Below, in pieces: positions 1 to 5,497 of a DNA stretch of 5,497 bases. The stretch spans positions 1 to 5,497 of the forward strand of contig JAEORG010000041.1 in the NCBI GenBank assembly GCA_016841005.1. The letters run 5' to 3'. The DNA is from Candidatus Thorarchaeota archaeon. Lineage in GTDB: Archaea; Asgardarchaeota; Thorarchaeia; Thorarchaeales; Thorarchaeaceae. How positions within the stretch are numbered: position 1 is the first letter of the stretch; the number at the start of each line of letters is the position of its first letter. The notes below the pieces were generated by a model. It searched no databases and was not told the DNA's origin. It worked only from the letters and a program-made list of their open reading frames with translations. A program made the translations under genes and the position numbers.

Positions 1-534
1 CACTTGTCCTGCAACTGCAAATAACGACAGATGTTCTACCTGCACCCAGACGTAACCTGCGTATATTTCGCCGTATAATTCCACGTCTGATGTGTTTACT
101 CCCATTCCAAGTACCCAATCGATGTCCTCTGTTAGCCTGATCCACTCCTCAGTTATTTTATTGTAGTAGTAAAGGACTAGGGTAGATTCATTGAGGTCAT
201 TTATGGTGTTTATCACTCCATCATGATTTATGTCTAGGTCTGAAAGTTTGTAGTAGATCCAAATTGTCGCTGTTTCTAGGATGTAGTCACTTTCTGTCAG
301 GTCTACCTCTAGATATCTTCCCATGGCGAATTCTCCCACTTCTAACCCAGTTGTTGAGTCTAGAGTGTGTGGTGTAGTTGTTGCATTGTATCTGGTGACC
401 TGGAGTGTAGGCGCTGCTGGTGTGTTCAAAACGATTCTGATGAGTGAGTCTGTTGCTTTGAACGGATCACTACCAATCACATCAAACTGATAGGCAATCT
501 CGTTTGTGAAGATGACAGGTGCAACATCGAAGGT
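1..534 (-). other. C-terminal archaeal surface-protein beta domain with an inserted dockerin-like loop
   Basis: From residue 1636 on the protein is beta-rich. The last visible part reads ATIWIYYKLSDLD, then a calcium-type loop DLDINHDGVIN (220-240 region), then STLVLYYYNKITEEWIRL and finally YVWVQVEHLSLFAVAG. The sequence order 'IWIYY...ESTL.LYYYN....W..L...V.A.V.H.SLFAV.G' is characteristic of the domain that precedes the linker and C-terminal anchor in many archaeal surface proteins (PGF-pre-PGF type). The remaining linker and anchor should lie within roughly a hundred residues beyond the left edge. Confidence 0.7.
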
Positions 535-3500
535 CATGATGTATGAATCTGGTAGTATAGTAACATGGCGACCTTTCAGTATCTGCAGCATAAGGAAGAC
601 ATCCTCCACGTAAACTCGAGAGAACATAACAACTGTCTGGTTGGGATTCCAGATGCCATACCTGATTGCTATCTCTCTTGCATTTTCTTCCATCATTGCC
701 TCAAGGGTATCTCCGGTGTCTTCTAGCAAGTTGTATATCATCCCTGATGCTGTTGTGCTTGATGCATCTGGTTGACCTATCAAAACAACATAAGGCGCAT
801 CCACATAGTCCGATATCAACTCATCAATGGTGACAACAGTCACGTTGACATAACCTGTCAGGTTTCCGATGAAATCTGTACACATGACTGCTACAGTGGG
901 GTCATATGCAATTATTACAGGACCATCAAAATGGGCAAATGTGTCTGGATCTATACTGTCTGGGACTCCGTCACGATCAGAATCAGCCAAGAATGGATTG
1001 GTACCAAACCGCAGTTCGTCAGAGTCCAATAATCCATCGAAGTCTGTATCATTATTTCTTGGATTCAGCCAGAGTGCGAACTCCATGGCGTCATTGAGAC
1101 CATCACCATCAGAATCCGCATCTCGAATGTTAGTATTGTAGATTGCTTCGTCTCCATCAGGAATGGAGTCCCCATCTGTGTCTGCGCTTAAGACATTCGT
1201 ACCGTTCTCGTATTCGTCTCCATCCATGATATGATCTCCATCTGAGTCGCAGAAGGATAGACTAGAGATTCCAGCATACTCGACAGCATCCGTAGCGTTA
1301 TCCCCATCTGAATCAGCTGAGTTAGGATTGGATTTCAACAGGAATTCCAACATATCCGAAAGTGTATCGCCATCTGAATCCGGATTCGTCGGCGAACTAC
1401 CAAACGATAATTCAGTTCCGTCTCCCAAATAGTCTCCATCCGTGTCCCAGTCAGTTATAGACGGACCCAACTCATTCCACACCATTTCAAACGGAGGCAT
1501 AACAATCCGGGGTTCACTTGCTAAAACTAAATGTGGCCCCTGAGATGGAGGTAAGTAGGGTTCTCCCGGATAGGTGTCCAACCACCATTCTTTGTGGTCA
1601 GGGATTCCATCCAGATCTGTATCAATAGCTCTTGGATTGGAACCGAGGGTGTATTCAAGGGCGTCATCCAAACCATCCTGATCAGTGTCATTCATCAGAT
1701 GACTGCTAGTGACATGGAATGTACTAGGTCCAGTGCTGTAGTTGACCGATATATCCCACCCATTAATCTCTAGAGTGTTTGGCAGGGTGTCATTATCCCA
1801 ATCTGTGTTTGTTCCTACTAGCTCGCTCTTCATGATGATATCTTGAGAGAATTTCCAGATTCTGAATTCTACTTGAGCAACTGACTGGGCTGTTTTCTCA
1901 AGTACATAGATCTCATTATTGGGCCCAACTTCGATGGCTATCCTCCCATTTGTGAATGAGAGAGTTCCATTCCCATTACACATAAACTCGATCTCTGAGG
2001 TAATCGGATTGTATTTCCTCACATGCGATCCGTTGGACGAATCATACATGAAGACATAGAGATATCCGTATTCGTCCACATCAATATCAGTTATCTGATT
2101 AGTACCGAGATTCACTGTTTCGGAAACGAATGAGCCATCCGATAGACGGAATTTCACAATTCTATTACCCTTTGAGAAGTCTTGTTGTTTATCTATTACA
2201 TATAGGAATCCATTAGTTTCATCAACTGCCACTCTCTGTAGGTTGTCTGTTTCATCAAATGCAGATCCATAAGTTCCGAATGTTTGAACTAGCGAACCTG
2301 TTGAATTGAATTGTTCAATCGTAAAACCAATTCTGGATAGATACACAAAACCAGAATCGCTTACATCCATGAATCCATTTGTACCTGTTATGGGACTCCA
2401 AGAATCAGCATTGTAAACTGTTCCATCCATATTGAACCTATATATTGCTGGTGTTGTTGAGAAATGCTTCATTACGTAGATCCAACCATGTGAATCATCC
2501 ACACCTATTCCACGAACATATTCATCAACTCCACTCTCATCCCATATGGTCATGTTATTGAAATACGAACCAACCGGAAGTGTGGTTAGCTGAAGTGATG
2601 AGTCATATCTTCTAATTGTGATATTGTCATTTGGTACGCCTTGAAATCCTGGCACATACAAATACCCATCTTCATCACATGCCATATCATATAAGACTGG
2701 GGCCAATAATGGTCGATTGTCAGGTATAATCCAATCTGTACTTGTTTCATAAGACGCAGTGGAAACAGTTGAAACGAATATATTGTCTAGTATTCCATCT
2801 CCATTCGTATCGTTAGACCTCGGATTTGTATTGCTATTGAACTCGATGAAGTCATCGACGCCGTCGTGATCAGTGTCATTATCTGCAGGGTCTGAAGTTA
2901 CAGGAAACTCGAAGGGTAGAGATGCATTACCCAAATAATTGAAGTTGATTATCCACCCAGAAATTTCTTGGTAATCAGATAATCCGTCACTATCAGAGTC
3001 AGTGTTAGTAGCATTTGTGTCATAGACATGCTCATACCAATCAGAGAGATAATCTCCATCTGAATCAGAAGCGAGTGGATCTAATCCCTGAGAGATCTCG
3101 TAGTAATCGCTTAACTCATCTCCATCACTATCATAGAGAGTCGGTGAAGTCCCATAAGACGCCTCTTCAGTATCATTCAGTCTATCCCCATCAAAGTCGT
3201 TGCGAGTGATTGAAGGCCAAGTAAGGAACTCATCTAGGGTTTCAGGAAAGACATCGAAGTAGTATCTGGTAATCTCAATTTGATCTGTACAGTCCGGTGT
3301 CCAATCACGTTCCAGATCTGGGTCCATGTCCCAAAATCTGATAGCACGCAAAAATGGCATATACGTATAGAGATTAGATACCCGGTATATTGATCCTGTA
3401 TAGAGAGCCACTGCATAGTTGGGAGTAGCTACTGAAGGGTCTATCAAACAATTGTAGGGGACCTCTCTTCCATATACATAATGGTCCCAGGTTACCCTAT

Positions 3501-5439
3501 CACCAGTTGAATAATCGGAGCCAGTGTAATGATGATAGGATGTGCTCTTAGGTGCTACTAGATAATTCACCATTTGCCAGAAGACGTCTCCTCCAACAGC
3601 TTCGTCAGATCCTACAGCCCATACAAAGGGCTGCATGTAATTCAGGTGGTTGGTCTGTAACGCCATCGGATCTGTTATCCAAGTCCGTGCTGTATTTTCG
3701 TCAGTTCCGTAGAATTCACTGAAGTAATTATGCCAGAGCAAATCTATTCTGATTTTTACATCTAACTCACTCCAGATTGTTCCGTTTATCTTGATCTTAT
3801 CCCCACTATCAAGACCGTTATTATCTGAATCGACAAATGAAATAGTAGGAGCTTCCCCCAAGTATGTATTTGGAATTGTATAGGAATATCCTCTAATTTC
3901 TGCGGAAAACACCTCTGTGAGGAATTGTATAATCGATTGTGAGTACCCACCACATGCATCAGCGATTGCCAATCCTAATGCAATTATCCAACCTACAATT
4001 GGTATGGCCTCTATGACATAGAGAGTGATTGCCAATGCTACTGCAATGACGATAGCAAAAACTGCATACAGGGTGCCTATATTCCTACCAATCCTCCCTC
4101 CAATCTCATTGGCCAACTTAACACCGGCTACTATTCCGAGAACGCTATCAACAACAACGCCTATAGCAAAAAGTATCTCGTCGAAATTTCTGAAGAATTT
4201 TGCGAATTTACCACATTTCACATCAGCAATATCATCACCATATTTCAGCCAGGTCATGAATTTGCCATTCTTTTTCAAGTAGTTGACAATCTCGAATGCT
4301 GACTTGGCTTGTTCTGTCTGTCCATAGAGATTAATTGCTGAATGTATCCCTTCGATTGGAAGCTCAGCCAAACTCGCCATATTATCCCAATAATCTAAGT
4401 TGGAGATAACATAACCAATCACTCCAAAAGTTTCTGCAATTCCTAGTGCAATGTTCTCTGCTAAATTGATTTCCCAAGGCATGTATGTGTCCATTAGTTG
4501 TCCTGCATCATTAATCTCAACTACAACCGATTGACCTCGATGCCATCTAGTTAACGCAGTCATTAGATTATAAGTTGCATTGACATTCATATGCCATGAT
4601 ATGACCTCCGCGCATGCTTCTACTAGATTTAGACCAATGCTTGTGGTGCTGTTGAACCAGTTTAATTTCAATACCTTGGATCTTATGGTATCCTGAATTG
4701 CCATATCTATAACGCATGATCCTGTGAGAATATACGAGCTGGGGATGATATCTGAAAGATCAACGCTCTTAGCTTCGTCTTCGAAGGCGAGTACCATAGG
4801 AACGACCGCCTTGTCAGGTGCCATATCTAAGAAGTAAGGCATCAATACATCATTTGCTACAATGAGGGATTCGTATCTGTCACGTGTTGTTCGTATCTGA
4901 CTTTCTACATCGATGTTGTGTGATTGAATGATCCCTGGCATGTCTGTCAATGTCGTGGTGACATTGTTCACAAATCTATAGCCCAGCAACCATTGAGTGG
5001 CTATTGTCATATTTCTATTAGTAACGTTGCAGAAGACACCTACTTCGGAATTTATACACTCCTCCAGAGATAATCCTGTTAGCATGAATGGTTCGTCATA
5101 TTTTATAAGATCAGTTGATTCTGGCATAACGCCTAAATCAATAATCTCATGATCCCACTGTGCAACACTTACCGCTCGTACGAGACCGTTTGCGAGAGCC
5201 ACAGGATCTTGACCATTGTATATTCTAAATCGATCGCCTTCTTTTCGTAAGAATATTTCTTTCTCTCCCACTTCTGTTGCGTTAAAGATGAGATAACCTT
5301 CACTATCAACGGATAGATATGGTCCATTCAAGAGTCGAATCGAATACCGGTAGTTTCCGAAATCCTGCCATTGTAGCGGGCTTGCATCATTCTCATCCGT
5401 TGTATTGGCAGTAGCATACCCGCCTTCACCATAAGACAA
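1..5439 (-). CDS. Giant secreted/surface archaeal protein with TSP3-like Ca-binding arrays and beta-propeller, C-terminus off window
   Basis: The minus-strand frame whose codons begin at + positions divisible by three has no stop from 5442 to 1, and I checked every triplet. It encodes at least 1813 residues counted from a TTG at 5439-5437. Domains in order: possible beta-trefoil (residues 24-84), helical region, three hydrophobic segments (423-498), isolated Ca loop (537-547), TSP3-like array 1 (747-886), six-bladed NHL-like propeller (906-1202), TSP3-like array 2 (1213-1499), alpha/beta domain (1505-1633) and a C-terminal beta domain with a dockerin-like loop (from 1636). About thirty N-x-S/T sequons are spread along the whole length, which fits an exported glycoprotein. 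No enzyme active site is recognised. A structural, adhesive or binding role at the cell surface is inferred. The start is uncertain: the TTG follows an in-frame TAG and no signal peptide follows it. The first ATG (5127-5125) lies inside sequence that already looks coding. The true start may lie beyond the right edge. The protein end, expected to be a linker plus anchor, lies left of position 1. Confidence 0.93.
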   Translation of the reverse strand, partial: MSYGEGGYATANTTDENDASPLQWQDFGNYRYSIRLLNGPYLSVDSEGYLIFNATEVGEKEIFLRKEGDRFRIYNGQDPVALANGLVRAVSVAQWDHEIIDLGVMPESTDLIKYDEPFMLTGLSLEECINSEVGVFCNVTNRNMTIATQWLLGYRFVNNVTTTLTDMPGIIQSHNIDVESQIRTTRDRYESLIVANDVLMPYFLDMAPDKAVVPMVLAFEDEAKSVDLSDIIPSSYILTGSCVIDMAIQDTIRSKVLKLNWFNSTTSIGLNLVEACAEVISWHMNVNATYNLMTALTRWHRGQSVVVEINDAGQLMDTYMPWEINLAENIALGIAETFGVIGYVISNLDYWDNMASLAELPIEGIHSAINLYGQTEQAKSAFEIVNYLKKNGKFMTWLKYGDDIADVKCGKFAKFFRNFDEILFAIGVVVDSVLGIVAGVKLANEIGGRIGRNIGTLYAVFAIVIAVALAITLYVIEAIPIVGWIIALGLAIADACGGYSQSIIQFLTEVFSAEIRGYSYTIPNTYLGEAPTISFVDSDNNGLDSGDKIKINGTIWSELDVKIRIDLLWHNYFSEFYGTDENTARTWITDPMALQTNHLNYMQPFVWAVGSDEAVGGDVFWQMVNYLVAPKSTSYHHYTGSDYSTGDRVTWDHYVYGREVPYNCLIDPSVATPNYAVALYTGSIYRVSNLYTYMPFLRAIRFWDMDPDLERDWTPDCTDQIEITRYYFDVFPETLDEFLTWPSITRNDFDGDRLNDTEEASYGTSPTLYDSDGDELSDYYEISQGLDPLASDSDGDYLSDWYEHVYDTNATNTDSDSDGLSDYQEISGWIINFNYLGNASLPFEFPVTSDPADNDTDHDGVDDFIEFNSNTNPRSNDTNGDGILDNIFVSTVSTASYETSTDWIIPDNRPLLAPVLYDMACDEDGYLYVPGFQGVPNDNITIRRYDSSLQLTTLPVGSYFNNMTIWDESGVDEYVRGIGVDDSHGWIYVMKHFSTTPAIYRFNMDGTVYNADSWSPITGTNGFMDVSDSGFVYLSRIGFTIEQFNSTGSLVQTFGTYGSAFDETDNLQRVAVDETNGFLYVIDKQQDFSKGNRIVKFRLSDGSFVSETVNLGTNQITDIDVDEYGYLYVFMYDSSNGSHVRKYNPITSEIEFMCNGNGTLSFTNGRIAIEVGPNNEIYVLEKTAQSVAQVEFRIWKFSQDIIMKSELVGTNTDWDNDTLPNTLEINGWDISVNYSTGPSTFHVTSSHLMNDTDQDGLDDALEYTLGSNPRAIDTDLDGIPDHKEWWLDTYPGEPYLPPSQGPHLVLASEPRIVMPPFEMVWNELGPSITDWDTDGDYLGDGTELSFGSSPTNPDSDGDTLSDMLEFLLKSNPNSADSDGDNATDAVEYAGISSLSFCDSDGDHIMDGDEYENGTNVLSADTDGDSIPDGDEAIYNTNIRDADSDGDGLNDAMEFALWLNPRNNDTDFDGLLDSDELRFGTNPFLADSDRDGVPDSIDPDTFAHFDGPVIIAYDPTVAVMCTDFIGNLTGYVNVTVVTIDELISDYVDAPYVVLIGQPDASSTTASGMIYNLLEDTGDTLEAMMEENAREIAIRYGIWNPNQTVVMFSRVYVEDVFLMLQILKGRHVTILPDSYIMTFDVAPVIFTNEIAYQFDVIGSDPFKATDSLIRIVLNTPAAPTLQVTRYNATTTPHTLDSTTGLEVGEFAMGRYLEVDLTESDYILETATIWIYYKLSDLDINHDGVINTINDLNESTLVLYYYNKITEEWIRLTEDIDWVLGMGVNTSDVELYGEIYAGYVWVQVEHLSLFAVAGQV
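187..240 (-). other. Dockerin/EF-hand-like calcium loop inside the C-terminal domain
   Basis: The segment DLDINHDGVINTINDLNE has the D-x-N-x-D-G-x-I-x-x-x-x-D spacing of dockerin or EF-hand loops. This differs from the TSP3-like loops elsewhere in the protein. It lies where related domains usually have a short turn between IYY and STL. One loop alone is not a full dockerin, so calcium stabilisation of the domain is more likely than cohesin binding. Confidence 0.6.
541..927 (-). other. Alpha/beta domain following the calcium array
   Basis: Residues about 1505-1633 alternate hydrophobic strands (GPVIIAYD, YVNVTVVTI, APYVVLIGQPDA, TVVMFSR, RHVTILP) with amphipathic helices (ASGMIYNLLEDTGDTLEAMM, VEDVFLMLQILK). 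The motif 'VVLIGQPDA', then helix, then 'TVVMFS', then 'EDVF' resembles the Rossmann-like repeats of cell-wall-binding and S-layer-type proteins ('vvlvGGp.a'). The assignment is tentative. A surface-attachment or assembly role would suit its place near the C-terminus. Confidence 0.5.
943..1803 (-). repeat. TSP3-like calcium-binding repeat array 2 (eleven loops)
   Basis: Residues 1213-1499 hold eleven loops: DWDNDTLPN, DTDQDGLDD, DTDLDGIPD, DWDTDGDYLGD, DSDGDTLSD, DSDGDNATD, DSDGDHIMD, DTDGDSIPD, DSDGDGLND, DTDFDGLLD and DSDRDGVPD. Spacer helices such as ELSFGSSPTNP and ELRFGTNPFLA separate them, with the usual 'G(T/S)(N/S)P' turn. The first three loops with the insert LEINGWDI copy the layout of the end of array 1. 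A proline-rich insert at 1453-1593 (starting KEWWLDTYPGEP) separates loops 3 and 4. The array probably forms a calcium-stabilised rod between the propeller and the C-terminal domains. Confidence 0.9.
1834..2724 (-). other. NHL-like six-bladed beta-propeller
   Basis: Residues about 906-1202 contain six similar units. Their inner strands read DMACDEDGYLYV, GIGVDDSHGWIYV, DVSDSGFVYLS, RVAVDETNGFLYVI, DIDVDEYGYLYVF and IAIEVGPNNEIYVL. Each is followed by a strand such as IYRFNMDG, IEQFNSTG, IVKFRLSDG or VRKYNPITS. The pattern 'hydrophobic-D-x-x-G-x-(L/I)-Y-V' then '(I/V)xx(F/Y)(N/D)xxG' is that of NHL-type propellers, and six units of about 45-50 residues fit a closed six-bladed ring. Such domains usually bind protein or carbohydrate ligands, and some are lyases. 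No catalytic residues are recognised here. The propeller is held between the two TSP3-like arrays. Confidence 0.8.
2782..3201 (-). repeat. TSP3-like calcium-binding repeat array 1 (six loops)
   Basis: Residues 747-886 contain six DxDxDGxxxD-type loops: DFDGDRLND, DSDGDELSD, DSDGDYLSD, DSDSDGLSD, DTDHDGVDD and DTNGDGILD. Most are separated by a short helix of the form (Y/W)YEIxxxLDP or EFxxNTNPR. Such loops, as in thrombospondin type-3 and bacterial/archaeal surface proteins, bind calcium through side chains at positions 1, 3, 5 and 9-10 and stiffen extracellular stalks. Between loops 4 and 5 lies a longer insert beginning EISGW, which is repeated in array 2. The array ends directly at the propeller. 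Confidence 0.88.
3202..3798 (-). other. Aromatic-rich region of unknown fold between the Ca loop and TSP3-like array 1
   Basis: Residues 548-746 follow the isolated calcium loop with a beta-strand start (KIKINGTIWSELDVKIRIDLLW). They contain many Trp, Tyr and His residues, for example YHHYTGSDYSTGDRVTWDHY. Two Cys residues (PYNCLID and TPDCTDQ) could form a disulfide. I recognise no family. The density of Tyr, Trp, Asp and His is compatible with a ligand- or polysaccharide-binding face, but no function can be assigned. Confidence 0.5.
3799..3831 (-). other. Isolated Asp-rich Ca-binding-type loop
   Basis: Residues 537-547 read DSDNNGLDSGD. They are preceded by APTISFV and followed by KIKINGT. 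The D-x-D-x-N-G spacing followed by SGD matches calcium-loop sequences that often open beta-sandwich modules in archaeal surface proteins. The region that follows, to about 3202, is rich in aromatics (W, Y, F) and contains no repeat I can define. Its fold is unknown. Confidence 0.55.
3946..4173 (-). other. Three consecutive hydrophobic, glycine-containing segments (candidate membrane-inserting region)
   Basis: Residues 423-498 contain a first segment (LFAIGVVVDSVLGIVAG), a loop with NEIGGRIGRNIG, a long second segment (LYAVFAIVIAVALAITLYVI) and a third with IPIVGWIIALGLAIADA. Lengths of about 15-20 residues suit membrane helices. The flanking regions on both sides carry glycosylation sequons and extracellular-type domains, and an odd number of crossings would place them on opposite sides. 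So only two segments may cross, or the region may be a buried or conditionally inserting hairpin. Its composition resembles hydrophobic helical hairpins of polymorphic or pore-forming toxins, but homology is not shown. Confidence 0.65.
4174..5187 (-). other. Unrecognised, mainly helical N-terminal region of the giant protein
   Basis: Residues about 85-422 give no family I recognise. The part from about residue 105 has several sequons (NVT, NMT, NVT, NST, NAT), Cys residues at ECINS and VFCNV that could pair, and long amphipathic helix-like stretches such as VESQIRTTRDRYESLIVA and, nearer the hydrophobic segments, EQAKSAFEIVNYLKKNGK. Helical content together with the following hydrophobic glycine-rich segments recalls pore-forming or translocation regions of large exported proteins, but no diagnostic motif is present. 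Confidence 0.5.
5188..5370 (-). other. Possible beta-trefoil (fascin-like) module
   Basis: Residues 24-84 have alternating beta-strand character and the pattern GPYLSVDSEGYLIFNATE, followed by EIFLRKEGDRFRIYNG. The run 'YLSVDSxGxL...A...G..E.F' resembles the repeated strand unit of beta-trefoil folds such as fascin or ricin-like lectins. Only about one trefoil lobe or a little more is visible, so a full domain would need to extend upstream or be degenerate. If correct, it would suggest binding of carbohydrate or another surface partner. This is pattern recognition only. The clear coding character of this stretch is important because it lies upstream of the first ATG. Confidence 0.35.
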
Positions 5440-5442
5440 GTA

Positions 5443-5445
5443 CTA
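5443..5445 (-). other. In-frame TAG (amber) codon interrupting the giant reading frame
   Basis: The + strand triplet cta at 5443-5445 reads TAG on the minus strand, in frame with the 1813 open codons below it. It is the only in-frame stop in the 1832 codons of this frame. A single change from CAG (Gln) or TGG would make the frame continuous. Possible explanations are a nonsense mutation, an assembly or base-call error, amber recoding (for example as pyrrolysine, known in several archaeal lineages), or a true gene end followed by an overlapping start. Confidence 0.85.
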
Positions 5446-5452
5446 TCCTTCC
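5446..5452 (-). promoter_or_regulatory. Shine-Dalgarno-like GGAAGGA ahead of a possible TTG start
   Basis: The minus strand reads GGAAGGA, then six bases (TAGTAC), then TTG at 5439-5437. The purine-rich motif and spacing would suit translation initiation at that TTG right after the TAG. Against this, the residues that follow (LSYGEGGYATANTT) are polar and do not form a signal peptide, although every later domain looks extracellular. The motif also reads well as ordinary codons (Val-Glu-Gly), so chance is quite possible. Confidence 0.3.
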
Positions 5453-5496
5453 ACTTTGAAGGCATTCACAGGAATATCAGAAGCTCCAATTATCTG
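5446..5496 (-). CDS. In-frame upstream segment, probably the N-terminal part of the same protein
   Basis: This is the 17-codon piece between the right window edge and the in-frame TAG, in the same frame as the giant gene. It reads QIIGASDIPVNAFKVEG. The composition is that of a mature secreted N-terminus rather than of non-coding DNA, and the other two minus frames here hit stops within a few codons. The likeliest reading is that the signal peptide and real start lie just beyond the window and that this piece was once, or still is, continuous with the downstream reading frame. Alternatively it is the tail of a separate upstream gene ending at the TAG. The short length keeps confidence low. 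Confidence 0.45.
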
Positions 5497-5497
5497 C

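Noticed and set aside
772..1141. Overlapping plus-strand reading frames of 63-90 codons
   Set aside because: They lie antisense to the calcium array and alpha/beta domain. The reverse complement of GAT/GAC-rich repeats gives few stops, and their translations show no protein-like domain features.
943..1803. Periodic DNA repeats as a possible CRISPR or satellite array
   Set aside because: The periodicity follows the DxDxDG protein motif with varied codons. Unit spacing and sequence differ and there are no identical DNA repeats.
3015..3209. Plus-strand frame of 64 codons
   Set aside because: It is antisense to TSP3-like array 1, and its His/Arg-rich translation is the mirror of the Asp/Gly repeat codons.
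3234..3416. Minus-strand frame of 60 codons
   Set aside because: It is in a different frame from the giant coding region and lies fully inside it, with no sign of independent coding.
4025..4282. Plus-strand frame of 85 codons with Ala/Ile/Thr-rich translation
   Set aside because: It is antisense to the hydrophobic segments of the giant protein. Its low-complexity composition reflects the Val/Ile/Ala/Gly codons on the other strand.
5125..5127. ATG (reading MPESTDLIKY) as the true start of the giant gene
   Set aside because: About 100 codons before it are clearly protein-like and in the same frame. The ATG is also not followed by a signal peptide.
5400..5497. Frameshift rather than amber codon near 5443
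   Set aside because: The other two minus frames hit stops within about seven codons of the right edge, or shortly after, while the same frame is protein-like on both sides of the TAG. A substitution or recoding explains it more simply than an indel.

Overview
The window is almost entirely one very large coding region on the minus strand. It reads open from position 5442 down to position 1 without a stop and runs off the left edge, giving at least 1813 residues. The product looks like a giant secreted or surface-anchored archaeal protein. Evidence is 17 Asp-rich calcium-binding loops of the thrombospondin type-3 (TSP3)-like DxDxDGxxD form, about thirty N-glycosylation sequons, and a C-terminal beta domain ending in VEHLSLFAVAG, a form typical of archaeal cell-surface proteins just before a linker and membrane or sorting anchor. 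Moderate G+C and frequent ATA and AGA codons fit a mesophilic archaeon. An Asgard (Thorarchaeota-like) or Thermoplasmata-type genome is my best guess, but this is inference only.

Layout in protein order (right to left on the + strand): a short in-frame segment with an amber codon at 5443-5445; a possible beta-trefoil-like module (about 5188-5370); a mostly helical region without recognised homology; a three-segment hydrophobic glycine-rich stretch (3946-4173); a beta/aromatic-rich region that starts with an extra Ca loop (3799-3831); TSP3-like array 1 with 6 loops (2782-3201); a six-bladed NHL-like beta-propeller (about 1834-2724); TSP3-like array 2 with 11 loops (943-1803); an alpha/beta domain (about 541-927); and a C-terminal beta domain carrying a dockerin-like Ca loop (1-534).

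The most interesting points are as follows. (1) A single in-frame TAG near the N-terminus has protein-like sequence on both sides, and the downstream part lacks a signal peptide. This suggests readthrough or recoding, a nonsense mutation, or a sequence error. (2) A propeller sits between two copies of a duplicated calcium module that contains a conserved Glu-Ile-x-Gly-Trp element. (3) A toxin-like hydrophobic hairpin region lies in the middle of an otherwise extracellular protein. No RNA genes, mobile elements, CRISPR arrays, promoters or terminators were found. The plus strand carries only shadow reading frames.
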